From JAWXBK01 sp040878185 (lineage in GTDB: Bacteria > Pseudomonadota > Alphaproteobacteria > Dongiales > Dongiaceae), in contig JBBDMS010000035.1 in the NCBI GenBank assembly GCA_040878185.1, positions 1 through 64,000 on the forward strand: a stretch of DNA of 64,000 nucleotides, written 5' to 3'. Numbering within the stretch: the stretch's first letter is position 1; every line of letters begins with the position of its first letter. The notes below the pieces were generated by a model. It did not search any database, was not told where the DNA came from, and saw nothing but the letters and a program-made list of their open reading frames with translations. Below are positions 26,501 to 37,130 of the stretch, in pieces. The translations under genes were made by a program, and so were the position numbers.

Positions 26501-28982
26501 ACTCGAGCGCACTGCCCGGATAGATCCCGGCCGTCGCGACGCGGTCCGTCCACCAGACCTCCTGCGTCCGCAAATCCCAGTCCCAGACAAAATCCGCCGT
26601 CGCGCGCGCGATGATCCGGAAGCGCTCCTCGCTCTCCGCAAGCCGCGCCTCGAGTCGCTTGCGTTCGGTAATGTCGGCCATGCCGCCGACGACCCGCACC
26701 GGATCGCCGGTCCCGTCGAAGATCAGCCGCCCGTGATCCTCGATATCGATCCAGCCGCCCTGACCGTCGCGGTAGCGATACTCGGTAGTCCAACGCTCGC
26801 GCCGCGTCGCGATTGCATCGCGAAGAATTGCGACGACGCGCTCGCGATCGTCGGGATGCACAGCGCTCACCCAGGCCTCCGGGTGGTCGTCGATGGCGTC
26901 GCCTTCGTACGTCCCGTTTTGCCCGACCCGATCCGCCCACCAGAGCCGGTGCGAGCGCAGGTCCCAGTCCCAGACGATATCGGAGGTGGCCCCGGCGATG
27001 GCGCGGAAGCGCTCCTCGCTCTCCGCGAGCTGGGCGGCAAGGCGCCTGCGCTCGGTCACATCGGTCATGCCGCCGATCATCCGCACCGGCGTGCCGTCCT
27101 CGTCGAAGAGAATGCGCACGCGATCCTCGATGTCGAGCGCGGATCCGTCGGCATGCAGAAACCGGTAACGCCCGTTCCATTGCCGCTCGCCGTTCTCGAT
27201 TGCAGCGCGCAGCGCGGTTTCGGTCGCCTCGCGGTCGTCGGGATGAATGCGCGCCGACCACGTCTCGGGGCTCGCCGCGCTGTCCGGCGGCGGATAGCCG
27301 AACACCCTCGCATAGCCATCGCCCCACCAGATCGTATCGGTCGCGAGATCCCAATCCGAGATCACGTCGGTCGTAGCAATGGCGATTTCGCGGAAGCGCT
27401 CCTCGCTCAACCGCAGTTTCTCGTCGAGCTCCTTGCGCTCGGTAATCACCCGGAAATAAATCGCGAGCCCTTCGGCGGAGGGAAACACGCGGACGTCGAG
27501 CCATTCGCCGAGCTGCGGATAAAAGTACTCCATGTGGCGCGGCGTACCGTCGCGCATCGCCTCGACATACATCGTATCGATGGCGCCGCCCCGTGCGTCG
27601 GGGAACACGTCCCACATCGACCGGCCGGCCAGGTCTTCCCGTCGGCGCTGCAGCACGCGCGCGGCTTCGGCATTGAGATAGACGAAGCACCCGTCGCGAT
27701 CGATCAGGCAAAACGCATCGGTCATGTTCTCGAGCGTCGCGCCGAGCCGGGCCGCGAGGCTCGCGCGCTCGGCTTCGAGCCGCTTCAGCGCGGTGACGTC
27801 CATCAGGCTGACCAGCACAAGGCCGGATCCGCTGTCTGGCGCCGGATAGGCGATCCGCATCAGCGCGCTGATCGATTCGCCGGAGGCATGCAAGAAGGTT
27901 CGCTCGCCCTCGAAGATCGACGCGCCTTCGGCCAGCGTCGCGATCTGGTCGGCAAAGGCACCCACCACGTCGGTCGACAGCGTGCCGGCCTTGAGTTTCC
28001 GCTCGAGCTCGGCCCGATCGCGCGTGCCGAGAATACGCAGCGTCTGATCGTTCACGTCGAGGACGTGCATCGATGCGAGCATGCCGGCGACGATCTCGGG
28101 ATGGTCCGCAAAATGCCGGCGAAAATCGACGACGCCCTGACGGCGCAATTCGTCGATCGCCGCAATGATCGCGCTCCAGTCTTCTTCCCAGATCGAGACC
28201 GGCACCGAGCGATAGATCGTGCGGAACCGCTCCTCGCTGGCGCGCAGCTCCTCGCGCTGGCGGTCGCGCTCGATCGCGATGCCGACGAGATGCGCGAAGC
28301 TGGCGATCGTTTCGATCTCGCTATCGTCCGGCGCCTTGGGCGTCCGCTCGTAGAGCGCGAAGGTCGCGAGCACGCGCCCGGCCGTATCGAGCACCGGCGT
28401 CGACCAGCAGGCGCGGAAGCCGAGCCCGGCAACGAGATGGCGGTAATCGTCCCAGCGCGGATCGGTCGCGATATCGCTCACGACGACCGGTTCGCCGGTA
28501 AAGGCGGCCGTGCCGCAGGATCCGGCCTGCGGGCCGATCGGCTGGCCGTCGAGTGTGCGGTTGAGGTCGTCGGGCAGAAGGGGAGCCGCGCCATGGCGCA
28601 AATGCACGCCGTCGGGATCGAGCAGCAGGATCGAGCAGACGGCGTCCGGAAGGAGTGCATCGACGGCGAGTGCAATACGATGCAGCACGTCGGGCAAGGG
28701 CAGGTCGGCGGCGATCGCCTCGAGGATGTCGGTCTCGGCAACGAGCGGACGCTCGCCCCCCGCCGGCCGGGGGGGGGGGCGTTCGCAACCGGGCCGGGCG
28801 GGGGCCAGGGAGGCGAAACCGGCGCCGGTGTCGGCCCTTGCGCCGGACCCCGCATCGGGCCGGGCCGCGGTGGGCATCCCGCGCGCTCTGATCAGGCGCT
28901 GCTTGGCTTCGTGCAGGATCCGAACCAGCCGCTGGCGCGCATGCGGCGCCGCCGGATCGGCGGGCGGCCGGGCCATCACCAT
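23577..28982 (-). CDS. multi-PAS hybrid sensor histidine kinase
   Basis: 1801-residue cytosolic signalling protein; no transmembrane segment is evident. Order: a GAF domain (about 80-230), eight PAS/PAC units (about 235-1290, several with near-identical openings such as EERFRIIARATADFVWDW), and a second GAF-like segment. Then come the phospho-accepting H-box VAHDFNNLL (His about 1443), the ATPase domain with INARDAM (N about 1555), DTGSGM and GSGLGLS, and a C-terminal receiver with Asp in LLFTDVVMPGG (about 1733). Starts at 28982 or 28976 are both possible. An 11-G tract lies near codon 70. The stimulus is unknown. Confidence 0.93.
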   Translation of the reverse strand: MVMARPPADPAAPHARQRLVRILHEAKQRLIRARGMPTAARPDAGSGARADTGAGFASLAPARPGCERPPPRPAGGERPLVAETDILEAIAADLPLPDVLHRIALAVDALLPDAVCSILLLDPDGVHLRHGAAPLLPDDLNRTLDGQPIGPQAGSCGTAAFTGEPVVVSDIATDPRWDDYRHLVAGLGFRACWSTPVLDTAGRVLATFALYERTPKAPDDSEIETIASFAHLVGIAIERDRQREELRASEERFRTIYRSVPVSIWEEDWSAIIAAIDELRRQGVVDFRRHFADHPEIVAGMLASMHVLDVNDQTLRILGTRDRAELERKLKAGTLSTDVVGAFADQIATLAEGASIFEGERTFLHASGESISALMRIAYPAPDSGSGLVLVSLMDVTALKRLEAERASLAARLGATLENMTDAFCLIDRDGCFVYLNAEAARVLQRRREDLAGRSMWDVFPDARGGAIDTMYVEAMRDGTPRHMEYFYPQLGEWLDVRVFPSAEGLAIYFRVITERKELDEKLRLSEERFREIAIATTDVISDWDLATDTIWWGDGYARVFGYPPPDSAASPETWSARIHPDDREATETALRAAIENGERQWNGRYRFLHADGSALDIEDRVRILFDEDGTPVRMIGGMTDVTERRRLAAQLAESEERFRAIAGATSDIVWDWDLRSHRLWWADRVGQNGTYEGDAIDDHPEAWVSAVHPDDRERVVAILRDAIATRRERWTTEYRYRDGQGGWIDIEDHGRLIFDGTGDPVRVVGGMADITERKRLEARLAESEERFRIIARATADFVWDWDLRTQEVWWTDRVATAGIYPGSALESRPDEWTEAIHPDDRDRVVAALVGAIERREERWVVQYRYTDDKGGWIDVEDHGQLIFDADGEPVRMVGGMTDVTLRNRAEEALRQSEALAAIGERVGRIGGWALDLRSREVYWSRGIGAILEWTAGVPPTIEQALALYVERDRERLIAALDECGRSGAPFALDLATDTMSGRRIWVHVAAEAERDADGAIVRLIGAFQDITEKKRLDAQLRENEERFRLIADTAADRFWDWNLETGMLWWAGRDGGSGEADIGTAIGADLGDRIWGDRLHPDDRERVVTSFIDAIERHDRKWVEQYRYRNGDESWIELEDRGQLFFDANGKLNRFMGSMADITEKKRLDAQLRESEERFRIIARTTADVVWDWDLVAGTTWRSEGMYGRFGNPDGSSVSFGDWKARLHPDDRDRILAGLQETIDRGAGEWIDQYRFLDNRGKWIDIEDHGRIVLDETGKAVRFVGGMSDITARKRAERDLRERIKELDCLYRAVELTTVDERPIEAICADIAAILPGSLLHDDAAVARIVVDGREQHSAGWRKPVAALNAPIRVEDREVGFVEIGVTEARPDEKDGEGPFLREERALVNAVATHIARMIGDRRMAETLIQSERLRSVGELTGGVAHDFNNLLTIILGNAEILSERLEDRPDLRPLAETTMSAAERGAELTSRLLSFARRQVLEPAPTDLNRLVAGMDGMLRRTLGEQIEIEMRLGEGLRLSLVDAPRLENALLNLCINARDAMQQGGLLIVETRNVDLDADHRTVHSDVTPGRYVMVAVSDTGSGMAPGVLARAFDPFFTTKEVGKGSGLGLSMVYGFVKQSRGHVNVYSEPGQGTTVRLYLPEADGQAATDAIVEASPPPGGSEKILLVEDDDLVREHVRVQVETLGYRVVAVANGPDAVATLQADADFDLLFTDVVMPGGMNGRELADEARRIRPDLPVLFTSGYTEDAIMHHGRLDPGVHLLSKPYRRQELATKIRIALGD
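28769..28779. repeat. homopolymeric tract of 11 G
   Basis: Eleven consecutive Gs on the plus strand (11 Cs in the kinase transcript sense), at about codons 68-72 of the multi-PAS kinase, before its first GAF domain. Slippage by one base would shift the frame. Confidence 0.85.
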
Positions 28983-29246
28983 GGCGTACAGCCGGTCGGC
29001 GGGACGGAAAGCACGATGGGGCCGTCCGCGGAAACCGGTGCGGCGCTCGGAGAATTCATGCCGATTTTTATCGTCATGCTGGCCCCGCCTTGGCCGCGGC
29101 GGCCCCGTACCCGATGCCGCCATCGGGTCGATCCCTCGGGCCGGCGGCAAACAAGGCCCGAGCATCGTATATTAGTCAGACCCTGTCGATGGCGCGGCCG
29201 AGATCGCTGCGCTTCGGGTGGATCGCAGGGGGTCGGCCGGTACCCG

Positions 29247-29711
29247 TCAGCGACCGGTCCAGAGGGCGCGGCACGCCTCGTGCAGCACGCCGGGCACCGC
29301 GTCGAGCCGCCGCGCCATGCCGCGATAGAGCGCGGCGACGGGGCCGAGCGGCGCCTCGAGCGCATCGGGCCGGATCGCCTGCAGGTCCTCCATGGAGAGG
29401 CCGAACACGGCGGTCGCGATGCCGGCATACCAGGCGGCGCCCGAACACATCGCGCAGGGCTCGACGGTCGAAACGAGAATGCAGCCTGAAAGATCGCCGC
29501 CGCGCGCGGCAATCGCCGCACGCACCGCATCGAACTCGCCGTGCCGGGTCGGATCGCCGCTGGCTGCGACACGATCGTGTTCGACGGCGATCGCCACACC
29601 GTCGGCGCCGATCACCGCGGCGCCGTAGGGAAGTTCGCCGGCAGCGATCGCCGCGCGTGCCGCCTCGAGCGCAACGCGCATGCCGCTTTCATGGAATTGC
29701 GGCGTCGACAT
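29247..29711 (-). CDS. nucleoside/nucleobase deaminase
   Basis: 154-residue zinc-dependent deaminase of the cytidine/deoxycytidylate deaminase superfamily. The catalytic HGE (in TRHGEFDAV) and the zinc-binding PCAMC (in TVEPCAMCSGAAWYAG) are intact. The layout resembles guanine or tRNA-adenosine deaminases, but the C-terminus does not resolve TadA from purine-base deaminases. Absence of the canonical TadA HAE motif favours a free-nucleobase/nucleoside substrate. It lies 24 nt before the mmsB stop codon and is probably an independent gene. Confidence 0.88.
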   Translation of the reverse strand: MSTPQFHESGMRVALEAARAAIAAGELPYGAAVIGADGVAIAVEHDRVAASGDPTRHGEFDAVRAAIAARGGDLSGCILVSTVEPCAMCSGAAWYAGIATAVFGLSMEDLQAIRPDALEAPLGPVAALYRGMARRLDAVPGVLHEACRALWTGR

Positions 29712-29735
29712 GGCGCTAGCTCGCGCGCACCGGCA

Positions 29736-30629
29736 TCAGGATTCGCCGCGCGCGGCGCGCGCGAGACGGGGCAGCATGGCGGAGAAATCGCGCCCGCCGT
29801 CGCCGCCTTCGACCATCGCGTCGTAGAGCGCGCAGGCGGCGGCGCCGAGCGGAGTCGCCGCCCGCACGTCGGCCGCGGCTTCCTGCGCGAGTTTCAGATC
29901 CTTCAGCATCAGCGCCGCGGCAAAGCCGGGCTGGTAGCCATTGTCGGCCGGACTCTTCGGGCCGACGCCGGGCACCGGGCAATAGGCGTTGACCGACCAG
30001 CAACTGCCCGACGAGGTCGAGACCACGTCGAACAGTTTCTGCGCATCGAGCCCGAGCTTGGATGCGAGCGCGAAGGCTTCGCAGGCGCCGATCATCGAAA
30101 TACCGAGCAGCATGTTGTTGCAGATCTTCGCCGCCTGGCCGGCGCCGCCCGGCCCGCAATGAACGCTGCGCTTGCCCATCGCGGCCAGAACCGGGTCGGC
30201 TGTCGCAAAGGCCGCGTCGCTGCCGCCGGCCATGAAGGTGAGCGTCGCAGCCGTAGCGCCCGCGACGCCGCCCGAGACCGGCGCATCGAGACTGAGCAGG
30301 CCCGCTTCATCGGCGAGCCTGTGCACATCGCGCGCGCTCGCGACGTCGATGGTCGAACAATCGATCAGCAATGCGCCGCGTTTCATCGCCGGCACGATCT
30401 CGCGATGGACCACGCGCACATGGCTCCCCGCCGGCAGCATCGTGACGACGATCGCGCGATCGCGCGCGCAGGCGATCGCATCGGCAGCGATCGCGACCTT
30501 GTTTTCGCGCGCCGAATCGCGGGACGCGGCAACCAGATCGAAGCCGGTCACGTCATGTCCGGCCTTCACCAGGTTCGCTGCCATCGGCCCGCCCATATTG
30601 CCCAGTCCGATAAAGCCGATGGCTGTCAT
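29736..30629 (-). CDS. mmsB: 3-hydroxyisobutyrate dehydrogenase
   Basis: 297-residue NAD-dependent enzyme of valine catabolism that oxidises 3-hydroxyisobutyrate to methylmalonate semialdehyde. It has the Rossmann loop GFIGLGNMGGPMAANLVKAG, the substrate-binding DAPVSGGVAGA and the catalytic-Lys segment GGAGQAAKICNNMLLG. It is the last gene of a three-gene operon: its ATG shares a base with the TGA of the hydrolase gene. Together the three give consecutive steps from isobutyryl-CoA. Confidence 0.94.
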   Translation of the reverse strand: MTAIGFIGLGNMGGPMAANLVKAGHDVTGFDLVAASRDSARENKVAIAADAIACARDRAIVVTMLPAGSHVRVVHREIVPAMKRGALLIDCSTIDVASARDVHRLADEAGLLSLDAPVSGGVAGATAATLTFMAGGSDAAFATADPVLAAMGKRSVHCGPGGAGQAAKICNNMLLGISMIGACEAFALASKLGLDAQKLFDVVSTSSGSCWSVNAYCPVPGVGPKSPADNGYQPGFAAALMLKDLKLAQEAAADVRAATPLGAAACALYDAMVEGGDGGRDFSAMLPRLARAARGES

Positions 30630-31783
30630 CAGGCGGTCTCCCCGGGCGCCGTTGCGCCGCGTTGCGAGGGTTGTTCGAAGGTGAGTTCGTTGTCGCCGAG
30701 CGGCGCCAGCATCGCATCGACGAGAGCGTCGGAAACATCCGCGAGGCTGGGCGGATCCCAGGCCGGCGGCGTATCGCGCGAGAGGATCGCGGCGCGAATC
30801 CCTTCGTAGAGATCGCCGCGCTCGATCGAGCGCCAGGCAAAGCGATATTCGAGGCGCAGCGCTTCCTCGATCGCCCCCTCGATCGACATGAATTCGCGCG
30901 CCCGGTTGATCGCCCGGAAGGCGCAGGCAACCGACAGCGGCGCGTTGCGCGCGATCCCGTCGAGGGCGAAGGACGCAAACTCGCGCGCGCCTTCGCCGCC
31001 GGCGTCGGTGCGCTGCGCCTCGAGCCGTGCCATCACCTCGCCCAGCGTGTCGGCTGCAAAGAGGCGATCGATATCGGCGATACGGCGGCCGAGCGGGCCG
31101 GGCAGTGTGTCGGTCGCAAGATCGTCGAGCAGTTCGTCGACCGGCTCGCCGGCGACCAGTGCCTCGACCAGCGCCGGCAGATCGCGCGCCGGCACGAAGC
31201 GATCGGCGAAACCGGCGCGGATCGCATCGGCAGCACCAAAACGCGCCGCGGTGAGACCGAGATAAAGGCCGAGCGCGCCGGGTGTGCGCGCGAGAAGCAG
31301 CGTGCCGCCGACGTCGGGCAGGAAGCCGATCGAGGCTTCGGGCATCGCCAGCAGCGAGTTGTCGGTGACGATGCGGTGCGAGCCATGCGCGGAAATGCCG
31401 ATACCGCCGCCCATCACGATGCCGCGCATCAGCGCGACATAGGGTTTCGGATAATGTGCGATCGCGGCGTTGAGCCGGTATTCGTCGCGCCAGAAATCGC
31501 GGCAGGAGCCGGGATCGCTGCGGCCGTGATCGTAGAGATAGCGGATATCGCCGCCGCCGCAAAACGCACGCTCGCCCGTCCCGTCGACCACGATCCGTGT
31601 CACGCGCGGATCGTCGCGCCATTCCTCGAGCGCGGTGTGAATGCCGCGCACCATCGCATGGGTCAAGGCGTTCAGCGAATCGGGTCGATTGAGGGTTATG
31701 CGGCCGGCCGCGCCCTCGATCCGCAGGATGAGCGCGTCCGACTGATCGCCGGACGAATCCGGCTTCGCCTGTGGATCGGTCAT
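30629..31783 (-). CDS. 3-hydroxyisobutyryl-CoA hydrolase
   Basis: 384-residue enoyl-CoA hydratase-fold enzyme that hydrolyses 3-hydroxyisobutyryl-CoA in valine breakdown. The crotonase core includes AFCGGGDIRYLYDHG, MRGIVMGGGIGISAHG and PEASIGFLPDVGGTLLLAR. The last is the form typical of the hydrolase rather than a hydratase. The long C-terminal helical part also fits. It overlaps the acyl-CoA dehydrogenase gene upstream by 4 nt and touches mmsB downstream. Confidence 0.92.
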   Translation of the reverse strand: MTDPQAKPDSSGDQSDALILRIEGAAGRITLNRPDSLNALTHAMVRGIHTALEEWRDDPRVTRIVVDGTGERAFCGGGDIRYLYDHGRSDPGSCRDFWRDEYRLNAAIAHYPKPYVALMRGIVMGGGIGISAHGSHRIVTDNSLLAMPEASIGFLPDVGGTLLLARTPGALGLYLGLTAARFGAADAIRAGFADRFVPARDLPALVEALVAGEPVDELLDDLATDTLPGPLGRRIADIDRLFAADTLGEVMARLEAQRTDAGGEGAREFASFALDGIARNAPLSVACAFRAINRAREFMSIEGAIEEALRLEYRFAWRSIERGDLYEGIRAAILSRDTPPAWDPPSLADVSDALVDAMLAPLGDNELTFEQPSQRGATAPGETA

Positions 31784-32931
31784 TCCGCGCCGCGTGCCAG
31801 CATGGCGCGGGCGACGATCACCCGCATGATCTCGTTCGATCCCTCGAGGATCTGGTGGACGCGCAGATCGCGCACAATCTTCTCCAGGCCGAAATCGGCG
31901 AGATAGCCGTAGCCGCCATGAAGCTGCAACGCTTCGTTCGCGACGCGGAAGGCGATGTCGGTCACGAAGCGCTTCACCATCGCGCAATGCGCCGTCGCAT
32001 CGCTATCGCCGCGATCGAGTTTCCACGCCGCCTGGCGCAGGAACACGCGCGCCGCCTCGAGCTCGGTTTCCATGTCGGCGAGGCGGAACTGCAGCGCCTG
32101 GAAGGAATCGAGCCGATGCCCGAAGGCCTCGCGCTCGCGCATATAGACGAGCGTGCGATCGAGGGCTTCCTGCGCCGCACCGAGCGACGAGGCCGCCATG
32201 TTGAGCCGGCCGCCGTCGAGCGCCTGCATCGCATATCTGAAGCCGGCGCCTTCCGTGCCCAGAAGATTCGCCGCCGGCACGCGGCAGTTCTCGAGAATCA
32301 CCTGCGCGGTCGGTTGCGCGTTCCAGCCCATCTTGCGTTCGTTCGCACCGAAGGAAAGACCGCGCGTCCCTTTCTCGACAAGCAGAGTGGAAATCCCGCG
32401 CGGGCCCGGAGCGCCGGTCCGCACCATTACCAGATAGAGCTCGGAGACGCCGCCGCCGGAGATGAACGACTTGCTGCCGTCGATCACATAGTCGTCGCCA
32501 TCGCGCCGCGCGCGGGTCGTCAGCGCGGCCGCATCGGAGCCCGCGCCCGGTTCGGTCAGGCAATAGCTCGCGATCGTCGCCATCGAGCAGAGACCCGGCA
32601 GGAAGCGCGCACGCTGCGCATCGTCGCCGAACGCATCGACCATCCATGCGCACATGTTATGGATCGAGAGGAAGGCCGCGATGGTCGGGCAGCCATGCGC
32701 CAGCGCCTCGAAGATGAGGGTCGCATCGAGCCGGCCGAGCCCCGTGCCGCCGCGCGCCTCGTCGACATAGATGCCGCCCATGCCGAGCGCGGCCGCCTCG
32801 CGCAGCACGTCGACCGGAAAATGCCTCGCCTGGTCCCAGGCGACGGCGTGCGGGGCGAGCCGGTCGGCAGCGAAGCCGCGCGCCATCGCCTCGATCGCAC
32901 GCTGTTCCTCGGTCGGCTCGAATCCGTACAT
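31780..32931 (-). CDS. acyl-CoA dehydrogenase, probably isobutyryl-CoA-specific
   Basis: 383-residue FAD enzyme that introduces the alpha-beta double bond into an acyl-CoA. Signatures are YCLTEPGAGSDAAAL, the SKSFISGGG region, LQLHGGYGYL and the C-terminal ILEGSNEIMR containing the Glu-like catalytic position of the family. Position at the head of an operon with the hydroxyisobutyryl-CoA hydrolase and mmsB points to isobutyryl-CoA (valine pathway) as substrate. The specificity is inferred from context. The enoyl-CoA hydratase that normally acts next is not present here. Confidence 0.92.
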   Translation of the reverse strand: MYGFEPTEEQRAIEAMARGFAADRLAPHAVAWDQARHFPVDVLREAAALGMGGIYVDEARGGTGLGRLDATLIFEALAHGCPTIAAFLSIHNMCAWMVDAFGDDAQRARFLPGLCSMATIASYCLTEPGAGSDAAALTTRARRDGDDYVIDGSKSFISGGGVSELYLVMVRTGAPGPRGISTLLVEKGTRGLSFGANERKMGWNAQPTAQVILENCRVPAANLLGTEGAGFRYAMQALDGGRLNMAASSLGAAQEALDRTLVYMREREAFGHRLDSFQALQFRLADMETELEAARVFLRQAAWKLDRGDSDATAHCAMVKRFVTDIAFRVANEALQLHGGYGYLADFGLEKIVRDLRVHQILEGSNEIMRVIVARAMLARGAE

Positions 32932-33171
32932 TAAATCGTACCTCCCGGGGATCGACGCGCGGGTCCGACGACGCCGCACCGGCCGATCGCGGCGGATCGT
33001 ATCGCGGCCGCTATCGGGCGGCCATAGCATCCGCCGGCAAGAAGCCCGACTGATAGATGGCAGCCGCGCGGGATTCGCAGCGGTGGGCGGGTTGTGCAGC
33101 GCCAGCCGGCTGGCCAAGTATGGCGGATCGGCACCGGTCCTTTCCGCCGCCGCCCCGCCATCGGAGTAATC

Positions 33172-35553
<2,382 letters not shown>

Positions 35554-35585
35554 GGCGGAGAATGCGATGGCCCCCTCGCCCTACC

Positions 35586-35610
35586 CTCTCCCCCTAAAGA
35601 AGGGGGAGAG
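35586..35610 (+). terminator. hairpin downstream of the YyaL gene
   Basis: CTCTCCCCC TAAAGAA GGGGGAGAG forms a perfect 9-bp stem 33 bases after the stop. No T-run follows. Adjacent bases to 35670 continue a C/G-rich repeat of the kind seen at 19046 and 20182, so it may be repeat-derived rather than a true terminator. Confidence 0.5.
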
Positions 35611-35713
35611 GGATGCGAAGGGTTGGCGCAAGCAGCGCCTTACCCGGAGCCGGGTGAGGGGGTGCGCAACATTCGGAGAGCGCATCGCGATGCCGGGACG
35701 ATAGGATGAAACC

Positions 35714-36187
35714 ATGCGTGCCGAACTCACCGTCAAATCGCCGCTCGGGCCGTTGACCATCACCGAAGAGGATGGCGCGATCGTCGCGCTGCGCTTCGGC
35801 GAGTCGGTCGGCGAGCAGAGCGAAACGCCGTTGCTGGTCGCCGCCGCAACCCAGCTCGATGCCTATTTCTATTGCGGGCTGAAAGATTTCGACCTGAAAC
35901 TCGCGCCGAAGGGCAGCGAGACCGAATGCGCGATCTGGGCGCTGATGAACGCGATTCCGTTCGGCGAGACGCGCTCCTATGGCGAGATCGCGCGCGATGC
36001 CAGCGATCCCGCGCACAAGGTAATGCCGCAGGAAGTGGGCCAGGCCTGCGGGCGCAATCCGATTCCGATCATCCAGCCCTGCCATCGCGTGCTCGCGGCC
36101 GGCGGCGCGCTCGGCGGCTTTTCGGCGCCGGGCGGCGTCGAGACCAAGCTCGCGCTGCTGCGGCACGAAGGCGCGATGCTGCTGTAG
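35714..36187 (+). CDS. ogt: methylated-DNA-protein cysteine methyltransferase
   Basis: 157-residue suicide repair protein that removes O6-alkyl groups from guanine. The acceptor cysteine is in PIIQPCHRVLAAGG. Upstream, RSYGEIARDASDPAHKV supplies the helix-turn-helix region. The end FSAPGGVETKLALLRHEGAML is typical of the family. It has its own start after the repeat at 35573-35670 and is followed closely by the ChaC-like gene. It contains only the Ogt module; no AraC-type Ada domain is present. Confidence 0.96.
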   Translation: MRAELTVKSPLGPLTITEEDGAIVALRFGESVGEQSETPLLVAAATQLDAYFYCGLKDFDLKLAPKGSETECAIWALMNAIPFGETRSYGEIARDASDPAHKVMPQEVGQACGRNPIPIIQPCHRVLAAGGALGGFSAPGGVETKLALLRHEGAMLL

Positions 36188-36309
36188 GGGCAGCACCCAT
36201 GCCGCTGCCGCGACCGGCCCGCGGTTGCCAGCCAGCCGGGCCTGGCCGTAGCCTTGCCGGCCATGATCCCCCTCTTCCACCCTGCGCCGCCGACCTGGTC
36301 GTCCCGCCG

Positions 36310-37077
36310 ATGAGCGCGCCGGCCGCACCCGACCGCAGCGCCAGGATGGACCTGACCGAGGACCTGGTCGCCCGGGTCGAGCGCCTCGAACCCGATCCCG
36401 GCCCGATGCCCGGGGTCGTCCAGTTCGCCGATGCGGATTACGCGCAGACGATCGCCGATCTCATGGCGCAATACCGGCCCGAGCGTCTGCATGTCTTCGC
36501 CTACGGATCGCTGCTCTGGAAACCGGAGTTCGAAATCGAAAGCCAGACGCGCGCCGTGGCGCATGGCTGGCATCGCGCGTTCTGCCTACGGCTCACGCGC
36601 TGGCGCGGCACGCGCGAGCAGCCGGGCCTGATGATGGCGCTCGATCGCGGCGGCTGCTGCAACGGCGTCCTTTACCGCCTGCCGGCGGGCGACATCGAGG
36701 CGCAGATCGACCGGCTATTGCGCCGCGAGATGAGTTCGAAGCCGCCCGCCAACATGCCGCGCTGGCTCGATGTCGAAATCGATGGGGGGTCGCAGCGCGC
36801 GCTCGCCTTCACCGCCAATCCGAAGGGCAATAATTACTGCGGCAAGCTCACGCACGAGGATGTCGCGCGCATCCTCGCGCGCGCCGCCGGCCATTGGGGA
36901 TCGGGCGCCTCCTATCTCTATCGGACGGTCGCGCATCTCGATGCGCTCGGCATCCGCGATCGCAATCTCTGGCGGCTGCAGCAGATGGTCGCAGCCGAAA
37001 TTCGCGCGCTGGGCGAAAAGCAGGGCAGCGAAGACGGGGTTGTTCCGCCGGTAGCCAATCAGCCGCCCGGCCGATAA
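36310..37077 (+). CDS. ChaC-like gamma-glutamylcyclotransferase
   Basis: 255-residue enzyme related to glutathione-specific ChaC, which cleaves glutathione to 5-oxoproline and Cys-Gly. The family opening VFAYGSLLWKPEF is present near residue 60, followed by RAVAHGWHRAFCLRL and RGTREQPGLMMALDRGG. Start choice is uncertain. ATG at 36310 lacks a good ribosome binding site, and ATG at 36346 (MDLTEDLVARV) is a reasonable alternative. It sits between ogt and a quinone oxidoreductase on the same strand. Confidence 0.9.
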   Translation: MSAPAAPDRSARMDLTEDLVARVERLEPDPGPMPGVVQFADADYAQTIADLMAQYRPERLHVFAYGSLLWKPEFEIESQTRAVAHGWHRAFCLRLTRWRGTREQPGLMMALDRGGCCNGVLYRLPAGDIEAQIDRLLRREMSSKPPANMPRWLDVEIDGGSQRALAFTANPKGNNYCGKLTHEDVARILARAAGHWGSGASYLYRTVAHLDALGIRDRNLWRLQQMVAAEIRALGEKQGSEDGVVPPVANQPPGR

Positions 37078-37130
37078 TCTCGGCGTCAATCCAACACCGA
37101 AACCACCCGAACGGCCCGGGAGACAGCCGC

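Noticed and set aside
23895..29489. Very long open frame (about 1860 codons) on the plus strand opposite the multi-PAS kinase
   Set aside because: It is a mirror of the kinase codon bias in GC-rich DNA. The product has no recognisable domain, and the opposite strand has intact kinase motifs throughout.
29247..29711. tRNA adenosine deaminase TadA
   Set aside because: The zinc motif is HGE rather than the HAE typical of TadA, so the general deaminase call is kept.
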